From: Pseudomonadota bacterium
GTDB taxonomy: Bacteria; Pseudomonadota; Alphaproteobacteria; Sphingomonadales; Sphingomonadaceae
Direction: 5' to 3'
Assembly (NCBI GenBank): GCA_023400405.1
Contig: JAEXFD010000055.1
Coordinates: 1 to 64,000 of the forward strand
DNA: 64,000 nt
The notes below the pieces were generated by a model. That model was given only the letters and a program-made list of their open reading frames with translations. It searched no databases and had not been told where the DNA came from. Below, piece after piece: positions 33,304-41,713 of the stretch. Each line of letters begins with the position of its first letter. The stretch's first letter is position 1. The position numbers and the translations under genes are program-made.

Positions 33304-33783
33304 ATGCCGAATCCTCTGTTCGCCGTCTCAAGCCTTGCCATCCTGCTCGTCGCGCCCGCTCCGGCGCATACCGGGCCGGAGCGCGAGCCATTGCCCGCGA
33401 TGATCGCGCAGCAGCCGCAGCAGCAGCAGCGCGCGATGACGATCCACGTCCCCCGCGTCACGATCACGAGCACGACGATCATCCTGCGCAGCGCCCCCGC
33501 CCCGCGCTTTCGCGAGAAGAAGACGCACGATTGCGTCGAGGTGAAGAAGCTCGCGGGCTTTGCCGGGGTGAATACCAGCGACAGCGTCGACTTGGTGCTT
33601 CAGGACGGCAGCCTGCTGCGCGCCAAGCTGGGTCGCGATTGCCCGGCGATCGGCTTCTACCAGGGCTTCTACGTCAAGGCGAACGAGGACCGTAAGATCT
33701 GCGCCGGCCGCGATGCGATCCGCACTCGTTCGGGGCGGACGTGCGAAGTGGCGGCCTTCCGAAAGCTCGTCGCCGAGCGCTGA
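33304..33783 (+). CDS. Hypothetical secreted protein (159 aa)
   Basis: The start at 33304, after CGGGAG, gives a signal peptide (MPNPLFAVSSLAILLVAPAP). A Gln run (IAQQPQQQQRAM), a Thr/Ile-rich stretch (TITSTTIILRSAP) and a C-terminal domain with three cysteines (HDCVEV, GRDCPA, RKICAGR) plus RTCEVAAF follow. The C-terminal region (residues about 75-155) is compact and recalls small sphingomonad periplasmic proteins, but I recognise no named family. It precedes the RNA helicase operon by 93 bp and is probably transcribed alone. Confidence 0.7.
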   Translation: MPNPLFAVSSLAILLVAPAPAHTGPEREPLPAMIAQQPQQQQRAMTIHVPRVTITSTTIILRSAPAPRFREKKTHDCVEVKKLAGFAGVNTSDSVDLVLQDGSLLRAKLGRDCPAIGFYQGFYVKANEDRKICAGRDAIRTRSGRTCEVAAFRKLVAER

Positions 33784-33876
33784 AATCGCCACCGCGCTTG
33801 ACATTTGGCCGTGAATCCGCAAGCGCGTGAAGGCTTTGCGGCATGGGTCGACCATGCCCATTTTCCGGAAAACCGC

Positions 33877-35304
33877 ATGAGCTTTGCCGATCTCGGCCTT
33901 TCAGACGAACTTCTACGCGCCGTAACCGACGCGGGCTATACCGAGCCCACGCCGATCCAGCGCCAGGCGATCCCCAGCGTGCTGATGGGCAAGGACCTGA
34001 TCGGCATCGCCCAGACGGGGACGGGCAAGACCGCCGCCTTCGTGCTGCCGATGATCGACATCCTGGGCGAGGGGCGCACCCGCGCGCTGATGCCGCGCAG
34101 CCTGATCCTCGAGCCGACGCGCGAACTCGCCGCCCAGGTCGCGGAGAATTTCGAGAAGTACGGCACCAACCACAAGCTCTCGATGGCGCTGCTGATCGGC
34201 GGCGTGCAGATGGGCGATCAGGTCAAGGCGCTGGAAAAGGGCGTCGATGTGCTGATCGCCACGCCGGGCCGACTGATGGACCTGTTCCAGCGCGGCAAGA
34301 TCCTGCTCACCCAGTGCAACCTGCTGGTGATCGACGAGGCCGACCGGATGCTCGACATGGGGTTCATCCCCGATATCGAGGAAATCTGCACCAAGCTGCC
34401 CAAGCAGCGCCAGACCCTGCTCTTCTCGGCGACGATGCCGCCGCCGATCAAGAAGCTGGCCGACAAGTTCCTGGTCGATCCCAAGACGATCGAAGTGGCG
34501 CGGCCGGCGAGCACCAACATCAACATCGCCCAGCACATCGTCGAAGTGCCGGGGAGCGCGCATGAGAAGCGCAAGGCGTTGCGCGCGCTGCTCGACCGCG
34601 AAGAGGTCAAGACCGCGATCATCTTCTGCAACCGCAAGACGACGGTGCGCGAACTCAACAAGAGCCTGAAGAAATACGGCTATCGTTCGGGCGAGATCCA
34701 TGGCGACATGGAGCAGCCGCAGCGCCTGGCCGAGCTCGAGCTGTTCAAGAAGGGCGACATCAACATTCTGGTCGCTTCCGACGTCGCGGCGCGCGGGCTC
34801 GACATCAAGGGCGTCAGCCACGTCTTCAATTTCGACGCGCCCTGGCATCCGGACGATTACGTCCACCGCATCGGCCGCACCGGCCGCGGCGGCGCGACCG
34901 GCATCGCCTATACGCTGGTCGCCCCCGACGATGCCGAGAACATCGCCGAGATCGAGAAGCTGACCGGCCAGAAGATCGAGCGCGTCAAGATCGACGGCAT
35001 CGAGCCGGGTTCGGCCGACGAGGCGCCGGCACGCCGCGGCCGCAAGAGCGAGGAGCGAAAGCCGCGCAGCAAGGCCAAGGAGGCGCCGAAGCGCGAAGAA
35101 CGCGCCGAGCCGAAGCGCGAAGCGCGTGCCGAGCCGAAGCGCGAGGAGCGCGCCGAACCCAAGCGAGAGGCTCGTCCTGCGCGCGAGGACCGAGTGCCCC
35201 GGCGACCGGAACCGCATCGCCGCAACGAGCCGCGCGACGAGGGTCCGGACGAGGGCTGGAACGGTCCGGTCCCCGACTTCCTCAATTATTCGTTCGAGGC
35301 GTGA
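33877..35304 (+). CDS. DEAD-box RNA helicase (RhlE-like)
   Basis: The 475-aa product has the complete helicase motif set: Q motif with PTPIQRQAIP, motif I AQTGTGKT, Ia PTRELAAQ, motif II VIDEADRMLD, motif III SATMP, motif V ASDVAARGLDI and motif VI HRIGRTGRGG. It unwinds RNA duplexes with ATP. The last 100 residues are a basic, low-complexity tail containing four 8-residue repeats (PKREERAE type) and ending in FLNYSFEA. The ATG at 33877 (MSFADLGLSD) is the usual family start. The thioredoxin gene overlaps its stop codon (GTGA). Confidence 0.94.
   Translation: MSFADLGLSDELLRAVTDAGYTEPTPIQRQAIPSVLMGKDLIGIAQTGTGKTAAFVLPMIDILGEGRTRALMPRSLILEPTRELAAQVAENFEKYGTNHKLSMALLIGGVQMGDQVKALEKGVDVLIATPGRLMDLFQRGKILLTQCNLLVIDEADRMLDMGFIPDIEEICTKLPKQRQTLLFSATMPPPIKKLADKFLVDPKTIEVARPASTNINIAQHIVEVPGSAHEKRKALRALLDREEVKTAIIFCNRKTTVRELNKSLKKYGYRSGEIHGDMEQPQRLAELELFKKGDINILVASDVAARGLDIKGVSHVFNFDAPWHPDDYVHRIGRTGRGGATGIAYTLVAPDDAENIAEIEKLTGQKIERVKIDGIEPGSADEAPARRGRKSEERKPRSKAKEAPKREERAEPKREARAEPKREERAEPKREARPAREDRVPRRPEPHRRNEPRDEGPDEGWNGPVPDFLNYSFEA
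35086..35181 (+). repeat. Four tandem 24-bp units in the helicase tail
   Basis: Four in-frame 24-bp units (first CCGAAGCGCGAAGAACGCGC...) encode PKREERAE, PKREARAE, PKREERAE and PKREARPA. The array forms a charged RNA-binding tail and is likely to vary in copy number between strains. Confidence 0.85.
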
Positions 35305-35831
35305 CTCGCCGCGCCGGGGCCTGGGCCGCGGCGCTCGTCGCGCTGCTGGCCCCAGTGCTCGCGCCAATAGCTGCGGATGCGCAGATCGAGGCGCCGCATG
35401 TCAGCGCCCGCTCGATCGCTTGGCTGCCCTATCCGCTACCGGCGCCCTATGATCCGGCGCGCGACGCCCGGGCCGACGTCGCCGCGGCGCGGGCGCGGGC
35501 CAAGGCCGGGGGCAAGATGCTACTCGTCGATCTCGGCGCCAACTGGTGCGTCGATTGCCGGATCCTCGCCGGCGTGATGGCGTTGCCCGAGATGCGGCCG
35601 TGGCTGGCGGCGCATTTCGTGACGGTAACCGTCGATATCGGCCAGTTCGATCGCAACCTCGACCTTGCGCGGCAGCTGGGCGTGCCGGAATTGCGCGCCG
35701 TTCCCGCGCTGCTGATGGTCGATCCGCGCAGCGGCAAGCTGCGCAACAAGGACGATCTCTTCGGCGCCTCGGACGGGCGGACGATGAAGCCGCAGCAGAT
35801 CGCCGACTGGCTGGCCCACTGGGCCAGGTGA
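35301..35831 (+). CDS. Exported thioredoxin-fold protein
   Basis: The 176-aa product starts with GTG overlapping the helicase stop (GTGA, 35301-35304) and has a signal peptide (residues 1-28, ALLAPVLAPIAADAQ). The thioredoxin-like domain carries the redox site ANWCVDCRIL and a cis-Pro region LRAVPALLMVD, as in DsbD C-terminal-like and thiol-disulfide proteins. It would act on cysteines in the periplasm. The next gene, a DUF1289 protein, also overlaps it by GTGA, so the three genes are likely co-translated. Confidence 0.87.
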   Translation: MTRRAGAWAAALVALLAPVLAPIAADAQIEAPHVSARSIAWLPYPLPAPYDPARDARADVAAARARAKAGGKMLLVDLGANWCVDCRILAGVMALPEMRPWLAAHFVTVTVDIGQFDRNLDLARQLGVPELRAVPALLMVDPRSGKLRNKDDLFGASDGRTMKPQQIADWLAHWAR

Positions 35832-36025
35832 CATCCGGCGTGCCGACGATCGAGAGTCCGTGCAACGGGATTTGCACGATCGACGCCGCGCGCGGCTGGT
35901 GCCGCGGCTGCGGCCGCACGCTCGACGAGATCGCCCGCTGGCGCAGCACCGACGATGCCGATCGCCGCGCGGTGACGGCGTTGCTCGCCGCGCGCCTGGC
36001 CGCTCTGGAGGATCGGCAGCACTGA
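35828..36025 (+). CDS. DUF1289 family protein (65 aa)
   Basis: The small product carries the DUF1289 pattern of four cysteines: SPCNGICTID and WCRGCGRTLDEIARW. Members probably bind a metal or an Fe-S centre through these cysteines; the function is not established. A GTG at 35828 overlaps the thioredoxin stop; an alternative GTG at 35840 would remove four residues. It ends the helicase-thioredoxin-DUF1289 operon, 11 bp from the convergent cupin gene. Confidence 0.88.
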   Translation: MTSGVPTIESPCNGICTIDAARGWCRGCGRTLDEIARWRSTDDADRRAVTALLAARLAALEDRQH

Positions 36026-36036
36026 ACGGCTCGGCG

Positions 36037-36714
36037 CTACGGCGCCGGCCGACCCTGGTCCTGGGCAAACTGGCGGGCGCACAGGCCCTGCGGGTGCCAG
36101 TCATGGATCAGCGTGGTCGGCGGCTGGTCGTCGCCATGGAGGATCAGCGCGAAGCCGCGGCGCGGCTCCTTGCCGATCGCCATCAGCAGCATCGGCGGGC
36201 CCGCCTCGATCATCAGGCTGTTGCCCGGCCCGCGCCCGGTGCGGACGCCCGCCGGGGTCTCGAGGCAGGTGTCGCCACTGATGGCGAAGAACGCCTCGGG
36301 CCCCGAATGGACATGCAGCGGCGCGGTCATGCCGGGGCTGAACACCGAGCGGAGATACTCGGCGGCATAGCGCGCGGCCGGGCGAACCGGCAGCGGCCCG
36401 ATCGCGGAGACACGAGTGCCGCCCCGGGAGCGCCAGCGCTCATCCGCGATGGTGAACAGCCAGACGCCATCGAACGCCTCGACCACCGTGCTCGTCGGGG
36501 CGGCGGCACGCTCGGCAACTTTCCGACCGACGAAACGATCGATGTGCCAGAACACCGGCGCCTTGGGCAGCGCGGGAAGCACTTGCCGGGCAGCGAGGCA
36601 GGCCGGCCCAACGCTTTCCTCGGCGCCGCACGACCGCGTCGTCGCCTGCCCCCACGCCGGCGAGGCGAGGAACGCCGCTCCTGTCAGCAACAGCCCATAT
36701 AACGCCTTACCCAT
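36037..36714 (-). CDS. Secreted cupin-domain protein
   Basis: The 225-aa product has a signal peptide (MGKALYGLLLTGAAFLASPAWGQ) and a cupin core: SPGMTAPLHVHSGPEAFFAI supplies the HxH...E metal motif, and IEAGPPMLLMAI and ILHGDDQP follow. The start ATG is preceded by a strong CGGAGGAA (36721-36728). Secreted cupins may bind small ligands or act as dioxygenases or isomerases; nothing here fixes the substrate. It is monocistronic and convergent with the DUF1289 gene. Confidence 0.83.
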   Translation of the reverse strand: MGKALYGLLLTGAAFLASPAWGQATTRSCGAEESVGPACLAARQVLPALPKAPVFWHIDRFVGRKVAERAAAPTSTVVEAFDGVWLFTIADERWRSRGGTRVSAIGPLPVRPAARYAAEYLRSVFSPGMTAPLHVHSGPEAFFAISGDTCLETPAGVRTGRGPGNSLMIEAGPPMLLMAIGKEPRRGFALILHGDDQPPTTLIHDWHPQGLCARQFAQDQGRPAP

Positions 36715-36937
36715 CGCGCATTCCTCCGTCCGAGCGGATCGTGACCGCGAGACGCTCTGCTGTCTAGCGCCGACGCCACGCACGCAACGCGCGTGGCTGC
36801 GCACGTGGCGGCCGTGAGTCGCCCAATTGCGGCTGTTTGCGAACGCTCCGGACATGACCGAAACCGGTCGTATCGTCGGCGGTCGATGAGAGTACGCCGC
36901 CGGTTGCACAGCCCTGACCGGCCGCTAAGATCATCGG

Positions 36938-37513
36938 GTGATCGATATGCCGCAAGTTACGCCATCTGCATATGAGCAGGTTTTGACTGAAAAGCTGCTG
37001 CGGTGTGGGCTGCGGAGCGGTGGGTTTAGCGTCCAATACGAGGACGAACTGCAAAGCGTCGAGATCGTAATCCACAGAAGTGCGGACGCCTCTGCGAAGC
37101 GCTTCGACTGCGTCCATCGAGCTGCTGGTTCTGCAGTGGTCACCTTCGAAGACCCGGACTTGGGGCGGGCGTATCAGGATCAGGTGTTTGCGGCACTAAA
37201 GCCAAACATGCTCGCGGACGCCCGCGCCGAGCTTGTGAAACATGGCGCTCTCGATGGTTTCCCTGAACGGGTGCAGTTTGATTCTGAGAAGCTTTTCGCC
37301 GAGGCACTAGAACGCCAATGCGGCATGCAGCCGGGATCGTTCTTCGTTCAGAGCCAGTGGGGCCTGATCGTTCGGCCTAGGTCGGATCGCCAAAGCAAAG
37401 TCGATGAGAATAAGATGTCCTGCCTCATGGCGGCGGTCATGTATGTCGCCGCAAGGAGCGAGGACTTCAAGTTCCGCTTCATAGGCAACGAAGCATTTGC
37501 GCCCGACCGCTAG
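36938..37513 (+). CDS. Orphan hypothetical protein of unlike composition
   Basis: The product is 191 aa from a GTG at 36938, or 188 aa from the ATG at 36947 (MPQVTPSAYEQV). It looks soluble, with no signal peptide or membrane segment, and I recognise no domain. Codon choice is clearly less GC-biased than its neighbours (many GAT, AAG, TTT, GGT, and codons such as CTC/TTG mixed), and the ribosome site is weak, which suggests recent acquisition. It has several aromatic and acidic patches (EDFKFRFIGNEAF near the end). About 220 bp without a gene precede it. Confidence 0.62.
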   Translation: MIDMPQVTPSAYEQVLTEKLLRCGLRSGGFSVQYEDELQSVEIVIHRSADASAKRFDCVHRAAGSAVVTFEDPDLGRAYQDQVFAALKPNMLADARAELVKHGALDGFPERVQFDSEKLFAEALERQCGMQPGSFFVQSQWGLIVRPRSDRQSKVDENKMSCLMAAVMYVAARSEDFKFRFIGNEAFAPDR

Positions 37514-37617
37514 GGTGACTGATTCCGGGCGATAAACGAGTAAAATCTGACGATCCACTTGCCACCCATACCAGTCCCTCAGCCCCCAACCTCCGCGCAA
37601 CGACCATAGCGCCCCGT

Positions 37618-38145
37618 CTAGCTCGAAGACGCCTTGCTCCCGCGTGCCGACAGATAGTCGGTCAGCGCCGAGAGCACGGCCGTAATCACGAAGGCGAAAT
37701 GGATGATCGTCATCCACATCAGATCGTTGCCGGTGATCGGCTTGCTGCCCAGCCCCATGAACCCCTTGAGCAGCTGGATGCCCGAGATCGCGACGATCGA
37801 GGCGTAGAGCTTGAGCTTGAGCCCGGAAAAGGTGGTAGTGCCCATCCAGCTCGGCCGGTCCTCATGGCCTTCGGTGTCGATCTTCGAGACGAACGCCTCA
37901 TAGCCGGCCAGGATGACGACCAGGATCAGGTTCGCCGCCAGCGCGAGGTCGAGCAGAGTCAGCACGGTGAGGATCGCCTCTTCGACATGCATCGTCATCA
38001 CGTCGGGCACCGCGGCGATGAAGACGCGGGCGAAGACGACGAGCAGCAAAATGATCGAGGCGATCAGGCCGACATAGAAGGGCGCGAGCAGCCAGCGCGA
38101 GCCGAACAGCCCCTGTTCGAACCATTTCTCCAGTTTCGCGAGCAC
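37618..38145 (-). CDS. UPF0114 (YqhA-like) membrane protein
   Basis: The 175-aa product has four predicted membrane segments (LAPFYVGLIASIILLLVVFA, ILTVLTLLDLALAANLILVV, a third near ASIVAISGIQLLKGFMG, and IIHFAFVITAVLSALTDYL) and the UPF0114 signature WLLAPFYVGL near the start. The function is unknown, perhaps transport. The start codon is GTG at 38145 (MLAKLEKWFEQ). It follows the GST gene by 51 bp on the same strand, which may make them one transcript. Confidence 0.9.
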   Translation of the reverse strand: MLAKLEKWFEQGLFGSRWLLAPFYVGLIASIILLLVVFARVFIAAVPDVMTMHVEEAILTVLTLLDLALAANLILVVILAGYEAFVSKIDTEGHEDRPSWMGTTTFSGLKLKLYASIVAISGIQLLKGFMGLGSKPITGNDLMWMTIIHFAFVITAVLSALTDYLSARGSKASSS

Positions 38146-38196
38146 CTGCTTCCCCTTGCCGATTCGCCTCCGGAATCGGCGAGGGGGGCGTTCGGG

Positions 38197-38823
38197 TCAA
38201 GCCGGCGTCCGCTCCGCAACCAGCGCATCGTCCTTGGCCGAGGCGCGCTTCCACGCGTCGCGTGCCGTCACCCGACTGACATAGTCCGCGAACGCATCGC
38301 GCTTGGGCAGCGTGCCGAACATCGTGCCCCAGCCGACCGCCGAGCCGACATAGACGTCCGCCGCCGTGAAGCGGTTCCCCGCGATATAGGGATGCGCCGA
38401 CACCGCCTTTTCGAGTACGTCGACGGTCAGCTCGTAATTGCCATAGCCGAACATCCGGCCCTGTTCGGGCGTCGGCTTGAACTGGGCATGGTTGTTGGTC
38501 ACTGCCTGCTCGACCGGACCGGCGGCGAAGAACAGCCAGCGATAATAATCGGCGCGCTCGTCGGGCTGCGGCGCTAGGCCGGCTTCGGGAAAGGCCTCGG
38601 CCAGATAGGCGCAGATCGCCGCGCATTCGGTGACGACCTTGCCGCGATGGACGATCGCCGGCACCTTCCCCATCGGATTGATCTCGAGATAGTCCTGCCC
38701 CTTCATCGTCGTCCCGTAATCGACGACTTCGGTCGCATAGGGCGCGCCGGTTTCCTCAAGCATCCAGCGCGCGATGCGGCCGCGCGATTGGGGATTGGTG
38801 TAGAGGATCAGATCGTCCGCCAT
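38197..38823 (-). CDS. Glutathione S-transferase family protein
   Basis: The 208-aa product has an N-terminal thioredoxin-fold GST domain (LILYTNPQSRGRIARWMLEE, NPMGKVPAIV with the cis-Pro, VTECAAICAYLAE) and an all-helical C-terminal domain. The Ser in PQSRGR is a candidate for activating glutathione. The start at 38823 (MADDLILYTN) was chosen because the ten upstream residues in frame do not match the family. Substrates cannot be inferred. It lies upstream of the UPF0114 gene. Confidence 0.88.
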   Translation of the reverse strand: MADDLILYTNPQSRGRIARWMLEETGAPYATEVVDYGTTMKGQDYLEINPMGKVPAIVHRGKVVTECAAICAYLAEAFPEAGLAPQPDERADYYRWLFFAAGPVEQAVTNNHAQFKPTPEQGRMFGYGNYELTVDVLEKAVSAHPYIAGNRFTAADVYVGSAVGWGTMFGTLPKRDAFADYVSRVTARDAWKRASAKDDALVAERTPA

Positions 38824-38893
38824 GGCTCGGCTCCTGAGTCGGGTTGAGAACATTTAGTGAACGAATATCATTCGAACGGTCAAGCCGCGGCGA

Positions 38894-39760
38894 TCACAGC
38901 GCGGCCCCGAACAGCGCGAGCAGCCGGGCCCAGGCGCGATCGGCCTGGGCGGCATTGTACACCTGGCTGTCGGGCGGGCACCAGCCGTGGAGCGTGCCCT
39001 GATAGACTTCGATCTCGGGCGGCAGTCGGGCGGCGGCGAAGGCGGTGCGCAACGTGTCCTTATCGCCTGGCGCGCGCGCGTCGTCATTCTCGGCGACCGC
39101 GATCAGGAAATGCGCCTTCATCTGCGGGACCAGCCGATGCGGGCTGTCGGCATCCGCGGTGACGAGGCCGCCACCATGGAAGGTCGCGCCCGCCCGCACC
39201 CGCGACGGCGTGCCGGCCGCGGTGCGGAAGACCATCGGGCCGCCCATGCAATAGCCGGTGGTGCCGATGCCGCGCTTGGAATCGACCTCGCGCTGCGCGT
39301 CGAGAAAGTGGACGAACGCCTTGCCATCGCGCGTCACTGCGTCGGCCGTGAGCAGCTTGCGCCAGGGGCCAACCTTGGCGCCAAAGGCATCGTCGAAGGG
39401 CTGGCCGGCCGTGTAGAACGGCGTCTTGGTCGAGCGGTAGAACTGGTTGACGGTGAGCACCGCATAGCCCGATTGCGCCAGCCGATCGGCCATCCGGCGA
39501 AAGGCGGGGCGCAGGCCGAAAATGTCCGGCCAGACCAGCACCCCGGGATGCTTGCCGGTGGCGGGCGCGACGAAATAGGCGTCGGCGGTGCCGTCCGGTG
39601 TGGCGATCGTCACGTCGCGGCCCTTGATCGGCGCAGCATCGGCAGGGCTGGGCAGCAGCGCGACGGCGCCAGCTGCGGCGGCACCCGCCCCGAAGGCGCG
39701 ACGAGTCATCGCGGCGGCGAGATGGCGGCGGTTGTCGTCGGCGGTCAGTTCGTCACACAT
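38894..39760 (-). CDS. Dienelactone hydrolase family protein, exported
   Basis: The 288-aa product has a twin-Arg-type leader (MTRRAFGAGAAAAGAVALL at residues 18-36), suggesting Tat export, and an alpha/beta-hydrolase fold of the dienelactone hydrolase family: nucleophile Cys in GTTGYCMGG, Asp in AVAENDDARAPGDK and His in GTLHGWCPP. Such enzymes hydrolyse enol lactones or esters; the substrate is not known. Starting at 39760 includes the leader. It is followed by the GST gene and preceded by a terminator that ends the trcR transcript. Confidence 0.87.
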   Translation of the reverse strand: MCDELTADDNRRHLAAAMTRRAFGAGAAAAGAVALLPSPADAAPIKGRDVTIATPDGTADAYFVAPATGKHPGVLVWPDIFGLRPAFRRMADRLAQSGYAVLTVNQFYRSTKTPFYTAGQPFDDAFGAKVGPWRKLLTADAVTRDGKAFVHFLDAQREVDSKRGIGTTGYCMGGPMVFRTAAGTPSRVRAGATFHGGGLVTADADSPHRLVPQMKAHFLIAVAENDDARAPGDKDTLRTAFAAARLPPEIEVYQGTLHGWCPPDSQVYNAAQADRAWARLLALFGAAL

Positions 39761-39823
39761 GGCATCGCTCCCGATTCGGCCGCCCCCCCGGCAGGCCGAA
39801 GCTAGGCGATCACGGGCCGTATG

Positions 39824-39862
39824 CAAAAGCAAACGGGCCCCGGCAGCAATGCCGGAGCCCGT
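39824..39862 (-). terminator. Intrinsic terminator of trcR
   Basis: On the minus strand CGGGCTCCGGC (39861-39851) pairs with GCCGGGGCCCG (39844-39834), followed by TTTGCTTTTGC. It lies 24 bp downstream of the trcR stop. Confidence 0.8.
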
Positions 39863-39885
39863 CGAACTCAACCCATTTGGCGGGA

Positions 39886-40566
39886 TCAGTGTTTGAACAG
39901 CGTCTCGGCCGTATGCTCGGGCGCGGGCGTCGCCGCCGGCTCGTCGCCACCCTCGCCAGCGCGCGCCGCGGCGTCGCGCTCGGCGCGGAGCTGCTCGATC
40001 AGCGCCTCGCGGTCGCCCTCGAGCCGGGTGTCGGTCGGCGCCTCGATGCCGGCCGCCTTGGCGGCGCGAGCGACGAGCGCGTCGAGCTCGCGCTGGGTGG
40101 TGAGGCCCAGCGTCACCGGATCCTTGGGCGTGATATTGGCGATGTTCCAATGGCTGCGGTCGCGGATCGCCGCGATCGTGGTGCGCGTGGTGCCGATCAG
40201 CTTGCCGATCGCGCCGTCCGAAATCTCCGGATGGTTGCGCAGGATCCAGGCGATGCCGTCCGGCTTGTCCTGGCGCTTCGAGACCGGCGTGTAGCGCGGG
40301 CCCTTGGTGCGGCGAACCTGCTCGGGGCCCTTCGACATCTTGAGGACGTAGTTCGGGTCCTTCTGGCCCTTCTCGATCTCGTCCATCGTCAGCTCGTGCG
40401 CGCGGACGGGGTCACGGCCGGTGAGCTTGGTCGCGGCGGTATCGTCGGCGATCGCCTGGACCTCGAGGATGTGCAGCCCACAGAACTCGGCGATCTGCTC
40501 GAACGAGAGCGAGGTGTTGTCGACCATCCACGAAGCAGTCGCATGCGGCATCAGCGGCTGGGCCAC
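39886..40566 (-). CDS. trcR: DUF1013 cell-cycle transcriptional regulator TrcR
   Basis: The 226-aa product matches DUF1013/TrcR along its length (MPHATASWMVDNTSLSFEQI, AEFCGLHILEVQAIAD, RTTIAAIRDRSHWN) and ends with an acidic, alanine-rich tail. TrcR is conserved in alphaproteobacteria and linked to cell-cycle transcription. The GTG at 40566 gives MAQPLMPHAT; starting at the later ATG would lose only five residues. It is monocistronic between two terminators. A GC hairpin overlapping its promoter region belongs to the upstream glycosyltransferase operon. Confidence 0.9.
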   Translation of the reverse strand: MAQPLMPHATASWMVDNTSLSFEQIAEFCGLHILEVQAIADDTAATKLTGRDPVRAHELTMDEIEKGQKDPNYVLKMSKGPEQVRRTKGPRYTPVSKRQDKPDGIAWILRNHPEISDGAIGKLIGTTRTTIAAIRDRSHWNIANITPKDPVTLGLTTQRELDALVARAAKAAGIEAPTDTRLEGDREALIEQLRAERDAAARAGEGGDEPAATPAPEHTAETLFKH

Positions 40567-40579
40567 TTTTCGTCTCCGT

Positions 40580-40612
40580 AAAATAGAAAGGGCCGCCCAT
40601 CACGGGCGGCCT
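40580..40612 (-). terminator. Intrinsic terminator of glycosyltransferase operon
   Basis: On the minus strand GGCCGCCC (40611-40604) and GGGCGGCC (40598-40591) form a stem with a short loop, followed by CTTTCTATTTT. It ends 55 bases after the glycosyltransferase stop and about 14 bases before the trcR start. Confidence 0.78.
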
Positions 40613-40666
40613 GTCACCGGACCGACTTAATGCGATGTGCGGCCAAGAGCAAGGCAAAGCAGCCTC

Positions 40667-41713
40667 TCACGCCGCCGCCCGCTCCCCACCCATCGGATGA
40701 AGCGCATTGACGAATTGCCGCGCGCTCGCTTCCCAGGTGAAGGTGCGGCCATAGGCGGCGCAGGCGGCGCGATCCTTGGTGAGCGCCTGGCCGATCGCCT
40801 GGGTCAGGTCCTCGCCGATCGCACCGACGTCGTCGTTCAGAACGTCGATCGGCCCGGTGACCGGATAGCCCGCCACCGGCACGCCGCAAGCCAGCGCCTC
40901 AATCATCACCAGCCCGAACGTGTCGGTGCGGCTCGGGAAGACGAAGACGTCGGCGGCGTTATAGGCGGCAGCGAGCTCGGCACCGAACATCGGCCCGAGG
41001 AACTTCGCCTCCGGGAAGCGCGCTTCCAGCGAGGCGCGCGCCGGCCCATCGCCGACCACCACCTTGGTGCCGGGATGGCTGGTCTTGAGGAAGGCCTCGA
41101 GGTTCTTCTCGACCGCGACACGGCCGACATAGAGTTGCACCGGCCCCGGCAGGTCGCGCATCGACGGGTGCGGCTCGATCCCGGGATGGAAATTGTCGAG
41201 ATCGACGCCCCGCCCCCAATGCTTCACCTGGGTGAGGCCATGCTCGATCAGCGACTGCCGGATCGAGGGCGTCGAAGCGAGGATCGCCTGGCTGGGCGCG
41301 TGGAACCACTTGATGTAGCGCCAGATCCATTCGGCGGGCACGCCCGAGCGTGCCGAGACATAGTCGGGAAACTGCGTGTGATAGGCCGTAGTGAACGGCA
41401 TGTGGTGGCGCAGGCACCAGCGCCGCGCGGCCACGCAGAGCGGCCCTTCGGTGGCGAGATGGATCGCGGTCGGGTTGAATTCCTCCAGCATCGCCCCGAC
41501 GCTGGCGACGCGGGCCAGCGCGAGGCGGATTTCGGGATAGGTCGGGCACGGCAGCGAATAGAAGAGGTCGGGCGAGATTACCTTGACCTGGTGACCCTGC
41601 TTTTCGAGCACCCGCCGCACCGATTGCAGCGTGCGCACGACGCCGTTCACCTGCGGCTCCCAGGCGTCGGTTACGATGGCGATCCGCACGGTCCCGACCT
41701 CCGCTGCCGTCAC
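40667..41713 (-). CDS. Glycosyltransferase family 4 (glycolipid type)
   Basis: The 348-aa product has the two-Rossmann GT-B fold: N-terminal IVTDAWEPQVNGVVRTLQS, an AYHTQFPDYVSARSG substrate loop, C-terminal GRVAVEKNLEAFLK and the donor-binding FPSRTDTFGLVMIEALACG. The closest described relatives transfer sugars to diacylglycerol-type lipids. The start is a GTG at 41713 that overlaps the phosphoesterase stop (GTGA, 41710-41713), so the pair is co-translated. Together they look like an envelope-lipid or lipid A remodelling unit; the acceptor is unknown. Confidence 0.87.
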   Translation of the reverse strand: MTAAEVGTVRIAIVTDAWEPQVNGVVRTLQSVRRVLEKQGHQVKVISPDLFYSLPCPTYPEIRLALARVASVGAMLEEFNPTAIHLATEGPLCVAARRWCLRHHMPFTTAYHTQFPDYVSARSGVPAEWIWRYIKWFHAPSQAILASTPSIRQSLIEHGLTQVKHWGRGVDLDNFHPGIEPHPSMRDLPGPVQLYVGRVAVEKNLEAFLKTSHPGTKVVVGDGPARASLEARFPEAKFLGPMFGAELAAAYNAADVFVFPSRTDTFGLVMIEALACGVPVAGYPVTGPIDVLNDDVGAIGEDLTQAIGQALTKDRAACAAYGRTFTWEASARQFVNALHPMGGERAAA

